A stretch of 64,000 nucleotides of DNA from positions 1 through 64,000 of the forward strand of contig NZ_JADEWN010000001.1 in assembly GCF_015207655.1 (NCBI RefSeq). The letters run 5' to 3'. The position numbers and the translations under genes are program-made. Positions 1-8,376 of the stretch are shown piece after piece; within the stretch, counting starts at the first letter, position 1; each line of letters begins with the position of its first letter. Below the pieces are notes generated by a model that did no database searches, was not told the origin of the DNA, and was given only the letters and a program-made list of their open reading frames with translations. This DNA is from Gloeocapsopsis crepidinum LEGE 06123 (lineage in GTDB: Bacteria > Cyanobacteriota > Cyanobacteriia > Cyanobacteriales > Chroococcidiopsidaceae).

Positions 1-1
1 C

Positions 2-103
2 TGGTGTCGGAGACTGAGCAAAGATTATGAGGTTTTACCTGCCACTTCTGAGGCGATGATTCAAGTTGCGATGATTCGTCTTATGTTGAGACGATTGGTA
101 TAG
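2..103 (+). pseudogene. C-terminal end of an IS5-type transposase (cut by window edge)
   Basis: The first 102 bases read as an open frame without a start, ending at TAG. The 33 residues include WCRRLSKDYEVLPAT and MIRLMLRRL, which match the C-terminus of DDE transposases of the IS5 group common in cyanobacteria. Only the tail is inside the window, so I cannot tell whether the element is intact. No clear terminal inverted repeat was identified just downstream. It marks the left edge of a zone rich in mobile-element debris. Confidence 0.6.
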
Positions 104-235
104 TCTTTGACTTTTCAGACATCCTCTAAGCTTCTGTTAAAGTTTGATGATTGAAGTACAGAGAAGGTAAATTTAACAACAACCCTGCTAAATCTTGGTA
201 GTTTATGCTTTCTCGTATCATTTACGGGTGAGGAG

Positions 236-617
236 ATGAGCAAAGAAACTCAGGTAAACGTATTGAGGTGGTTGCTCCCTACTGTTTTCTTAAGCATTCT
301 AACTATTCCTTCCTTTATAAATCTGATTGCTCAAGCAACATCTAGATGCAATTCTCTATCCTCACCAGAAGCGACTGATAGTTCCTGTTGGGGAAGATCA
401 GGTCGAACGTAACGGCGTTCTCTCAAATAGCACTGGTTTTCCATCAATGACATTTCCAGGTGGATTTTCTCATCCTACCGAATCTGCACCAATTGGAGTT
501 CCTATTGGGATTGAACTATTAGGTCCAGAATGGTCAGAAGCAAAGTTGCTTAACTATGCATACGCATTTGAACAAGCAACGCAGTATCGCCGCCCTCCTC
601 AACTCAAAGCTGATTAA
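236..617 (+). pseudogene. internally deleted, frameshifted amidase remnant
   Basis: The open part (TTG at 327 to TAA at 617) gives 96 residues matching the C-terminal end of amidase-signature (GatA/AtzF-like) enzymes: ILYPHQKRL, GFPSMTFPGGFS and GVPIGIELLG. The family is about 500 residues, and the Ser-Ser-Lys catalytic region is absent. A stop codon directly precedes the TTG. In another frame, an ATG at 236 after GGTGAGGAG begins a 31-residue signal-peptide-like stretch ending LIAQAT, close to where the amidase tail begins. The simplest reading is that a large internal deletion joined the export signal to the tail out of frame. The tail assignment is firm. The link to the signal peptide is inference. 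Confidence 0.55.
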
Positions 618-763
618 GTAAAGCGAGCCTGCAAATCAAAAATGAAAAACAAGGCGATCGCACAATAATACAGATCGCCCGTAACTCAGACTTTTATATA
701 GTTTTTAAATTTTGTAGTCTACTATTAATCTATACTGAGTTAAAAAGTGTTGACATAATTACT

Positions 764-944
764 TTATCTTTTTACTCCTTTTGGTATTAAATAAACTCGG
801 TTTCCGGTTGTGTTTGCTAATGAATTATATTGGTTGACCTTAGAATTATAAGTAGTTAAAGCAGATTCATACTTAGTTGATTCAGCACGATAAGTATTTA
901 AAACTTGATTATATATAGGAACACTTTGGTTGTATGCATCTACT
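764..944 (-). pseudogene. C-terminal fragment of an unknown protein, cut by the IS6 element
   Basis: The ORF track starts this protein with MHQVNLTIPV, but those residues are encoded by the inverted repeat of the adjacent insertion sequence. The genuine remainder (DAYNQSV to KGVKR) is about 59 residues and rich in Tyr, Asn, Ser and Thr, with a repeated YNQ/YNS pattern that looks helical or coiled. I do not recognise the family. The 5' end of the gene is missing from the other side of the element, so it was deleted rather than simply interrupted. Confidence 0.4.
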
Positions 945-1798
945 GGTATTGTCAAATTAACTTGATGCAAGCAGTAGGGTAACAGAGATGGCAGTGAGTG
1001 AGATAATTTTCTCTTCTCATGACTGCAAATCTCCCCTCATACCACCGCCATCGCTTTCCTGCCGAGATTATTAGCTACTGTGTCTGGCTGTACAACTGTT
1101 TCTCGCTCAGCTACCGCGACATTGAAAAGATGATGCTGTATCGCGGTATCTGTGTCACCTATGAAGCTATCCGCTATTGGTGTCGTAAGTTCAGTATGAC
1201 CTTTGCTAATCAAATTCGTCGCCGTCGCCCCAGCTTAGGGAGTAAGTGGCATCTAGACGAGATGCGCGTGAAGATCAAAGGAGAAGTGTTGTGGTTGTGG
1301 CGAGCAGTAGATGAAGACGGTAACTTGCTAGACATCTTGATGCAGAAAAGTCGGAACAAGGCAGCAGCCAAGAAGTTTCTGAAAAAGCTTCTGAAAAAGC
1401 AAGGGTTTGCCCCAAGGGTGATAGTAACGGATAAGCTCAAAAGCTATGCTGCTGCGAAAAAAGAGATTTTGCCATCCCTAGAGCATCGGCAGCACAAGGG
1501 TCTGAACAATCGGGCGGAAAACTCGCATCAATTGACACGACTGAGAGAGAAGAAGATGCGGCGCTTCAAGTCTATCAGTCAAGCACAGCAGTTTTTGGCA
1601 GCTTCAGAATTGATTTATCAGCATACGCAACCGAAGAGACATCGCTTGCCTGCCTTCATAACTAAACACGTAATGGTAGAGCGAATGCGCTCTTGGCAAA
1701 AGATGACTGGGATTGGTGTGTCTATTTAGAGCCAAAAGAGCTTTTTTTCCAGCTGATTGTAGCTGCTTGTTTTTCAAGCGATTTAATTTGACGATACC
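945..1798 (+). mobile_element. complete IS6-family insertion sequence (854 bp)
   Basis: The left end GGTATTGTCAAATTAA and the right end (reverse complement GGTATCGTCAAATTAA) form terminal inverted repeats around one transposase gene. Size and layout fit the IS6 family. The 8 bp flanks, CATCTACT on the left and TGTCAAAC on the right, do not match, so there is no target-site duplication. That suggests one flank was lost by adjacent deletion or recombination with another copy. A truncated same-orientation copy lies at 21389. Confidence 0.85.
1019..1729 (+). CDS. IS6-family DDE transposase
   Basis: This 236-residue protein has an N-terminal helix-turn-helix region (YCVWLYNCFSLSYRDIEKMM) followed by an RNase H-fold DDE core. 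The likely catalytic residues are D80 (HLDEMRVK), D138 (IVTDKL) and E167 (NNRAENSH), matching the IS26/IS6 pattern of WHLDE, TDK and NRAENSH. The protein appears full length and uninterrupted, so the element may still be active. It begins 74 bases inside the left repeat and ends 69 bases before the right one. IS6 enzymes act by replicative cointegration, which tends to leave direct copies around captured DNA. Confidence 0.9.
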   Translation: MTANLPSYHRHRFPAEIISYCVWLYNCFSLSYRDIEKMMLYRGICVTYEAIRYWCRKFSMTFANQIRRRRPSLGSKWHLDEMRVKIKGEVLWLWRAVDEDGNLLDILMQKSRNKAAAKKFLKKLLKKQGFAPRVIVTDKLKSYAAAKKEILPSLEHRQHKGLNNRAENSHQLTRLREKKMRRFKSISQAQQFLAASELIYQHTQPKRHRLPAFITKHVMVERMRSWQKMTGIGVSI

Positions 1799-1918
1799 TG
1801 TCAAACAAACCCTGTTCCTTCAACGGCTCTGGCTCTCTTGGGTGTCTCAGATGTCATTACAATACCAAGATTCCCAGTGCTTGAACAGCTTCTTGCCAAA
1901 ATGAGAATTGCTGGGGTT
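1799..1918 (+). pseudogene. possible coding remnant abutting the IS6 right end
   Basis: Directly after the right inverted repeat, one plus-strand frame stays open and has protein-like composition (PVPSTALALLGVSD, PRFPVLEQLLAKMR). It has no start codon and runs into the 3' end of the convergent sbtB. It may be the tail of a gene whose front was removed by the insertion sequence. I do not recognise the family, and chance cannot be excluded at this length. Confidence 0.25.
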
Positions 1919-1923
1919 TTGAG

Positions 1924-2286
<363 letters not shown>

Positions 2287-2432
2287 CTATGGTTTTACTT
2301 TGAACCATATCTTTAATTTTATGCCAAAAATCGGCGAATCCACTACCCTCTGTTGAGAAAGATTGACTCAGATTAGCGGAAGCATTTTATAAAAAACACT
2401 TATCCTTTTAGCGCTATGACCACCATTCAACA

Positions 2433-2747
2433 TCAGATTGCCGGGGTCACTAGGGACGAGGGTTCTACAGTTTTGCGATGGACTGGGGAATTGACAAAAT
2501 ACCCTGAACCTTGGCGCGCTGCAATTAACCCGTCAGCTACAAGAACGTTGTAGGCTTCGAGAACTGTTAATTTATTAACTCCTGTATTTTCGGCTAAAGC
2601 ACGAATTGAGGGAAGTTTGTCGCCGGTTTGTAAAGCTCCAGTTTCAATTAAATGACGAATGCGATCGCGGATTTGTAAATAAACTGCTTTGGATGAATGC
2701 CGTTCTAAAGGGATTCTTACGGTTCCGTTCTTCTTGAAGAATGACAA
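2433..2747 (-). pseudogene. N-terminal remnant of a MocR/PdxR-type GntR regulator
   Basis: The 104 residues form a GntR winged-helix domain: IPLERHSSKAVYLQIRDRI, GDKLPSIRALAENTGVNKLTV, and the wing GLIAARQGSGYFVN. In MocR/PdxR proteins this is followed by a linker and an aminotransferase-fold domain of about 350 residues. Here the frame ends soon after the linker and nothing aminotransferase-like follows on the minus strand. The only available start is TTG. A free-standing YtrA-like short GntR protein is possible, but sequence and length favour a truncated MocR protein. Confidence 0.5.
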
Positions 2748-2933
2748 ACCGATGATGTTTTGTCATCATAAATGATTCTTCAATAAATGTCTTGGTACAC
2801 TTCTACTTTATTCATCTAGAACAGTTGATTTTGAATAAAACTGTACTATTTAAAATATTTCAATTTGTACCTTCCTTTTAAGAAAAAAGTATAAGAAAAC
2901 TAAAGATAAGAGCTGAACTAATTATATAAATCA

Positions 2934-3179
2934 ATGAAGACTTCTAGTTTTACACATATCCATCTACAAAGAAAGCAGGATATTAAAAGTCTATTTAGAA
3001 TTCTTTTGTTACGTTTGCTTCAAGCTTTAACGAGTCGCGATCGCCTACAAGTTTGGCAAAAAAAAGATCGTTATGGTCGCTCTTATTGGCAAGCGTACGA
3101 TCCAGTCTCAGACAGTAAAATTAGCCTTGCCTCAGAAGCAGAAATGCGAGTCTGGATTGAACAACGCTATTACAAATAA
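2934..3179 (+). CDS. small conserved-looking cyanobacterial hypothetical protein
   Basis: An 81-residue basic protein with a C-terminal block of the form VWQKKDRYGRSYWQAYDP followed by EAEMRVWIEQRYY. It resembles small uncharacterised cyanobacterial proteins whose tail pairs an R/YW-containing turn with a short amphipathic helix. No catalytic motif or membrane segment is seen. It contains a HIP1-like GCGATCGC. The next small ORF starts 2 bases after its stop, so the two are probably co-translated. Function is unknown. Confidence 0.6.
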   Translation: MKTSSFTHIHLQRKQDIKSLFRILLLRLLQALTSRDRLQVWQKKDRYGRSYWQAYDPVSDSKISLASEAEMRVWIEQRYYK

Positions 3180-3181
3180 TT

Positions 3182-3343
3182 ATGGAACCTACAGTTTATT
3201 TTCTGACTTATGGATGTTGGTTAACTTATTGTTGGTTATTAACTAACGCTAAAAATCAACCGCTTCCTCCTCCATCACGTTTTAAGCGTAAGCGTTCTCA
3301 AAAAATAAAGATCCGTCTTCGTTGCCAGCAATTTTGGTTTTGA
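3182..3343 (+). CDS. small protein, translationally coupled to the preceding gene
   Basis: A 53-residue ORF, below the ORF-track cutoff, starts 2 bases after the stop of the previous gene. It has a hydrophobic, aromatic first half (VYFLTYGCWLTYCWLLT) that could be one membrane helix, and a strongly basic second half (RFKRKRSQKIKIRLR). This arrangement would put the basic tail in the cytoplasm or against nucleic acid or lipid. Coupling and composition suggest a real gene, but I know no family. Confidence 0.4.
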   Translation: MEPTVYFLTYGCWLTYCWLLTNAKNQPLPPPSRFKRKRSQKIKIRLRCQQFWF

Positions 3344-3763
3344 ACGAGCAATCTAAAGTTTAAAGATACTAATACACGAAAAATAGCACATACTTGCAAT
3401 ATTATAAAAAATGCAAACGCCTATTGATTCAGATATTGAAGTTGAGCAGTAAATTAAACCCAATAAACATCTTAATAGCGCTTCTGGTTAAGCTATCAAT
3501 ATTCAGTCGAACCCACTAATTATTTATGATGTCTTCTGTATGAATTCGCTGCTAAATAAAGAAAGTCTACGAAGATGAACTCATTGCTAAGTCTCTTATT
3601 TTAGAGTGCAATCGTCAACTATTCTCTAATTCATTCTTAATGCTTTTCGCAATAGCATTTGATCTTCTAAATTAGCTTAGAAACAATTCATTTTTGATCC
3701 CGCAAACCCAACTTTGGTTTTTACCCGTTAGCTGTGCCAATTCTCTTTGCTTCTAAGATGTAT
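3344..3763. other. intergenic stretch without a recognisable gene
   Basis: About 420 AT-rich bases. Only very short open stretches are present (for example MQTPIDSDIEVEQ near 3411, ended by a stop), and none has both a start signal and useful length. It is probably degenerate sequence connected with the pseudogenes that follow. Confidence 0.5.
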
Positions 3764-4084
3764 TCAGTAGAGAGTGATACCTGTGTTTTTGATTTTGTTT
3801 TGCGATGAGTACGTGGCTTCTTTTTTCGACTTCGCAAGTTGTTGTTCCCACTCTGGCGGCAACTCAAAATATACAATACGGACATTTATTAATCGATTCC
3901 ACTTACCGCGTGGAGCCACATCAGTTAAGCGAGTGCCATTACTACAATCATCGATCCAAAATTCCAACGCTGCTTCTACATCTTTTGGAATATTAACTAG
4001 CGTAGCTCACAAAGGTTGAATTTCTGCTAGATATGTTACTGGATCGAATACAGGTTTGAGTCCATAGCGGTTGAGAACTTCAAG
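3764..4084 (-). pseudogene. decayed minus-strand coding remnant of unknown family
   Basis: The frame of the ORF called at 3764-3967 continues upstream with protein-like sequence (LEVLNRYGLKPVFDPVTYL, then NIPKDVEAALEFW) through a single in-frame TGA, and is open for about 107 codons. The conserved-looking part (EFWIDDCSNGTRLTD, VRIVYFELPPEW) suggests a real former gene. I do not recognise the family. The stop and the lack of an upstream start support a pseudogene. Confidence 0.35.
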
Positions 4085-4204
4085 TCACTTTCAAAAATTC
4101 TGAGTAGACATTGGCGATCTGGTTGTCAAGAAACTTGACTCAGTTTGCGATCGCCGTAAGCAATCCGCATAAGTGTGAGAACAGTAGTCGTTGGAATGCA
4201 GTTG

Positions 4205-4487
4205 TGGTATGCCATTACTGCTTTAATGAGTGTTATTTTCCTTGGAGATCAATATGAATATCTAACGCTGGAATACAGGTGAACAACTAACGTATTTGCT
4301 AATTATTTTTACTTGATAACAGGCTTTCACGGGTTAATCTTAGGTGTGTTGTGGCGATCGCGACGGTTCGGGTCATTATTCTGCAACTAAACACACAGGC
4401 ATTGCAATAGCAGAAATCTACTGGCACTTTGTAGATATTATCTGGATTGTTCTGTTTACACTGCTATACGTCCTGACTCAATCGTAA
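4205..4487 (+). pseudogene. cytochrome c oxidase subunit III (CtaE/CoxC) pseudogene
   Basis: Reading across frames gives a recognisable C-terminal third of CoxIII: a stretch ending SVIFLGDQYEYLTLE, then TTNVFANYFYLITGFHG, then WRSRRFGS, then ATKHTGIAIAEIYWHFVDIIW and the final helix VLFTLLYVL. Premature stops and frame changes separate these pieces, and the N-terminal helices are absent. CoxIII is a non-catalytic integral subunit of the respiratory terminal oxidase. No coxA or coxB is nearby, so this is an orphan decayed fragment. Confidence 0.7.
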
Positions 4488-5787
4488 AGGAGTGTTTTGT
4501 GAACAGTCTTCAGGAAAATCGAGAAGCGATCGCGTTTGGGAATAACCACCTGTTTTGGTATTGCGATGTAAAAGCTGAAGCGAACTGCATCGCACCTTTT
4601 GGTTATAGTTATGCTGGATTGCTACGCAGGACAAGTAATACTGTTTTGTTTTGAAGTTGTTACAGACAAGGAAGCAGAGGTACACAGGAGAGTAGAGAAT
4701 TATGATTTATGGCTCATTTTTACTTATCAAGAAATTAGACTTGGGCAATTACTACTATTGATAGTTGTCAATAACTTAGTCTTTCATTAGTTGCTTATTT
4801 AATATCTACCTTCCAAATACACTTTTTATAAAAATTTACCTTATCTTTTTCAAAAAAATGGAAAGGACTTATAGATAAATCTTATCGTTATTATAAGTAT
4901 AAACTTATTTGTAAGCGTCAAACAAAGTAAAGTGCTATACAATTGCTCGCTTCAAAAGCAGCAAATATTAAAAAAATCTTAAAAACTAACGTTGTTTATT
5001 GAAAATGAGCTTCCCTGGAAGAGAGGTTAACAAAGAAACAAAGCCTTAACTTGAAGTAGTTAATGATACAAGCAAGTTGAAAAATATGCATTTTATAAGC
5101 TTTAGTCATCATAATTACTTTTTTAAAATTTACTGTATGTCAAAATAATAGATACACAGTAAACTATGAATCAAGAGCTAAAAGCTTAATTAACAAATGA
5201 AAATCTTAAGAACGAAGCATAAAGTAGATGCCGCATAAATAAATTAGCAGTATTTTTCTACAAGTACTAGAATTCTGCAATCAGGTCAATAGCTCATTCA
5301 TAAATCTGTCAAACTTTAAAACTAAACGTTCTCCTAATGAATTTTCTATTGATATACAAAGTTATTACCGTATTGGATAAACTCTAACTTAATTCAGAAT
5401 TCTAGATGACATTAACAAATAAAAAAAACACTAGAAAATAAAAAGAGTAGCAATCTGTAATAAGTTATTACTTATCAAGTTTAGAAGAGAGTTTTTAAAA
5501 AATAGTTCTAATTTTAGAAATATTCCCTATAGTAAGCATTGTGATTAACATATTTAAAATTGCTTCTCAGTTTAAGCAATGTGATTTGTTACTTCAAAAG
5601 TGGAAAACCAGCAAATTTTTGTTGATTCAATAGTATTTCAGTAGATGAGAAAGAAACATATTTTGTTCTCTGCTTCCCAATTATTATATCGACATTAAAA
5701 TAAATAAGTTTCCTAAGCTTAGTGTCTTGATCAAGCATGAAGCAAAAAGGAATTGATGTAGATTTCTAAAACTGACAAGGAAGGTAT
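4488..5787. other. long AT-rich spacer ahead of the phosphoketolase gene
   Basis: About 1.3 kb in which I find no convincing gene. Short ORFs in the track here have poor composition and no ribosome-binding sites. The last few hundred bases are very AT-rich with many A/T runs. They would have to contain the promoter and 5' leader of the downstream gene, but I cannot point to a defined box. Confidence 0.5.
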
Positions 5788-8277
5788 ATGAGTATGGTTC
5801 AAGCGATCGCTTCTGCACCCCAAGCAGGTTCTTTGTCTGGCGAGGAACTAGGCAAGATGAATGCGTACTGGCGTGCAGCAAATTATCTTTCAGTAGGACA
5901 AATCTATTTACTCGATAATCCACTGCTAAGAGAACCGCTAAAAATAGAACACGTCAAGCCGAGACTACTAGGACATTGGGGAACAACACCAGGATTAAAT
6001 TTTATCTATGTCCACCTCAATCGCGTCATTAAAAAGTACGACCTCAACACCATCTACATTGCAGGTCCTGGTCATGGTGGTCCTGGATTAGTTGCGAATA
6101 CTTATTTAGAGGGGACATACAGCGAATACTACCCGAATATTTCGCAAGATGCGGAGGGGATGCAGAAACTCTTCAAACAGTTTTCCTTTCCTGGCGGTAT
6201 TCCTAGCCACGTGGCGCCAGAAACTCCAGGTTCAATTCATGAAGGCGGTGAGTTAGGGTATGCGGTTTCGCACGCTTACGGCGCAGCGTTTGATAACCCT
6301 GATTTGCTTGTGGCTTGCGTTGTTGGCGATGGCGAAGCTGAAACAGGACCTTTAGCCGCAAGTTGGCACAGTAATAAGTTTCTCAATCCCGTCTACGATG
6401 GTGCAGTGTTGCCGATTTTGCATCTCAATGGTTACAAAATTGCAAATCCGACAGTATTAGCGCGGCTTTCGCACGAAGAGTTACAAAGCTTATTTATCGG
6501 TTACGGCTACAAACCGTATTTTGTGGAAGGGTCAGACCCAGAAACGATGCACCAGTTAATGGCAGCAACTTTAGATATAGCGATCGCAGAGATTAAAGAA
6601 ATTCAAAATGAGGCGCGCAGCAATGGATTCACAAAACGTCCTCAGTGGCCGATGATTATTCTGCGATCGCCCAAAGGTTGGACAGGACCCAAGGAAGTTG
6701 ACGGTAAGAAAACTGAAGATTACTGGCGATCGCATCAAGTTCCTTTGGCAAATATGGCTAGTAACCCAGAACACGTCAAACTGCTAGAAGAGTGGATGAA
6801 GAGTTACAAACCCGAAGAACTCTTCGACGAGAATGGTAAGTTCATCCCTGAATTAGCAGAACTTGCGCCGCAAGGACAACGACGCATGGGCGATAATCCC
6901 CACGCTAATGGTGGAATTGTGCTCAAAGATTTGAAAATGCCTGATTTTCGCGACTATGCGGTTGAAGTAGATCAACCAGCAACAGTTGAAGCAGAAGCTA
7001 CCCGTGTGATGGGAACCTTTCTCCGTGACGCGATCAAGCGCAACCTAGAAAGCCGCAACTTCCGTCTTTTTGGTCCTGATGAAACCGCATCAAACAGACT
7101 CAATAATGTGTTCGAGGTGACAGATAGAACTTGGGTAGCCGAAATCTTGCCAGAAGATGACCAACTCTCACCAGATGGTCGCGTGATGGAAATTTTGAGC
7201 GAACACACTTGTCAAGGATGGTTAGAAGGATATCTCCTCACAGGTCGTCACGGCTTATTCTCCTGCTACGAGGCGTTTATTCACATTATCGATTCGATGT
7301 TCAACCAACACGCCAAATGGTTGAAGACAACCCGTCATATTCCCTGGCGTAGACCGATCGCCTCGCTCAATTACTTGCTAACTTCGCATGTTTGGCGACA
7401 AGATCACAATGGCTTTTCGCACCAAGATCCTGGTTTTCTCGACCATGTCATGAACAAAAAAGCAGAAGCAATCCGCGTTTATCTACCCCCTGATGCTAAT
7501 ACTTTACTCTCAGTCACCGACCACTGCTTGAGAAGTCGCCACTATGTCAACGTCATTGTTGCAGGTAAACAACCAGCATTGCAGTACCTCGATATGGATG
7601 CAGCGATCGCGCATTGCACCAAAGGAATCGGCATCTGGGAATGGGCAAGTAACGATCGCGGTAGCGAACCTGATGTCGTGATGGCTTGTGCAGGCGATGT
7701 TCCCACACTAGAAACTTTAGCGGCAGTTGATCTTTTACGGGAAAACTTCCCCGATCTCAAAGTGCGCGTCGTCAACATCGTCGATTTAATGACATTGCAG
7801 CCTCAGACAGAACATCCTCATGGTTTAAGCGATAAAGACTTCGACAGTATCTTCACCACCGATAAACCGATTATCTTTGCCTTTCATGGCTACCCCTGGT
7901 TAATTCACCGCTTAACTTATCGCCGCACGAATCACAAAAACTTGCACGTCCGCGGTTACAAAGAAGAAGGAACTACTACCACACCGTTTGACATGGTTGT
8001 TCTTAACGATCTTGATCGCTTCCACCTCGCAATCGATGTGATTGACCGCGTGTCCAAACTAGGATACACCGCTGCTTATGTTAAACAAATGCTCTCCGAC
8101 AAATTGATTGATCACAAGCATTACATCAACAAGTACGGTGAAGATATGCCAGAAATTCGCGACTGGAAATGGCGGTACTACGGTTCTGATGGAGATCAAG
8201 CACCACCGCAACGCAGTGGTAGTAGTGATACTAATCCTTCACAAGAGGGTGCCGAAGGAACAGCAACACGCGCTTAA
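5788..8277 (+). CDS. xfp: xylulose-5-phosphate/fructose-6-phosphate phosphoketolase
   Basis: A TPP-dependent enzyme that cleaves xylulose-5-P (or fructose-6-P) with phosphate to acetyl-phosphate plus glyceraldehyde-3-P (or erythrose-4-P). Family hallmarks are [25 protein letters not shown], the [15 protein letters not shown] loop and the TPP/Mg motif GDGEAETGP. The first half is the TPP domain, followed by the pyrimidine-binding and C-terminal domains. At 829 residues it is slightly long because of a low-complexity Ser/Gly/Glu-rich tail ([17 protein letters not shown]). The start ATG follows AAGGAAGGT. A hairpin separates it from glgP. Acetyl-phosphate would need phosphotransacetylase or acetate kinase encoded elsewhere. 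Confidence 0.95.
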   Translation: MSMVQAIASAPQAGSLSGEELGKMNAYWRAANYLSVGQIYLLDNPLLREPLKIEHVKPRLLGHWGTTPGLNFIYVHLNRVIKKYDLNTIYIAGPGHGGPGLVANTYLEGTYSEYYPNISQDAEGMQKLFKQFSFPGGIPSHVAPETPGSIHEGGELGYAVSHAYGAAFDNPDLLVACVVGDGEAETGPLAASWHSNKFLNPVYDGAVLPILHLNGYKIANPTVLARLSHEELQSLFIGYGYKPYFVEGSDPETMHQLMAATLDIAIAEIKEIQNEARSNGFTKRPQWPMIILRSPKGWTGPKEVDGKKTEDYWRSHQVPLANMASNPEHVKLLEEWMKSYKPEELFDENGKFIPELAELAPQGQRRMGDNPHANGGIVLKDLKMPDFRDYAVEVDQPATVEAEATRVMGTFLRDAIKRNLESRNFRLFGPDETASNRLNNVFEVTDRTWVAEILPEDDQLSPDGRVMEILSEHTCQGWLEGYLLTGRHGLFSCYEAFIHIIDSMFNQHAKWLKTTRHIPWRRPIASLNYLLTSHVWRQDHNGFSHQDPGFLDHVMNKKAEAIRVYLPPDANTLLSVTDHCLRSRHYVNVIVAGKQPALQYLDMDAAIAHCTKGIGIWEWASNDRGSEPDVVMACAGDVPTLETLAAVDLLRENFPDLKVRVVNIVDLMTLQPQTEHPHGLSDKDFDSIFTTDKPIIFAFHGYPWLIHRLTYRRTNHKNLHVRGYKEEGTTTTPFDMVVLNDLDRFHLAIDVIDRVSKLGYTAAYVKQMLSDKLIDHKHYINKYGEDMPEIRDWKWRYYGSDGDQAPPQRSGSSDTNPSQEGAEGTATRA

Positions 8278-8302
8278 GCCCCCCTAAACCAATTACTGAA
8301 AG

Positions 8303-8320
8303 TCCCCCACTTGTGGGGGA
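8303..8320 (+). terminator. perfect GC-rich hairpin between xfp and glgP
   Basis: TCCCCCAC-TT-GTGGGGGA is a perfect inverted repeat 25 bases after the xfp stop, with a T-rich stretch (TTTCTTTTT) about ten bases later. It could terminate or attenuate xfp transcription, so that glgP is read at a different level. The tract is not immediately adjacent to the stem, so efficiency is uncertain. It could also stabilise the 3' end of the xfp message. Confidence 0.5.
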
Positions 8321-8376
8321 TATATGGAGTTTCTTTTTGCAACGCTTCAAGTAAACAAACAATTAATGCTATAGCT

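Noticed and set aside
1381-1405. Direct repeat TTCTGAAAAAGC x2
   Set aside because: It lies in the transposase gene and encodes a local FLKKLLKK helix; not a separate repeat element.
1210-1440. 76-residue minus-strand ORF inside the transposase gene
   Set aside because: Entirely antisense to the IS6 transposase, which has clear DDE motifs; typical shadow ORF.
1713-1904. 63-residue plus-strand ORF spanning the IS6 right end
   Set aside because: It crosses the inverted repeat and the junction, and its composition is unlike a protein; a different frame there looks more coding-like.
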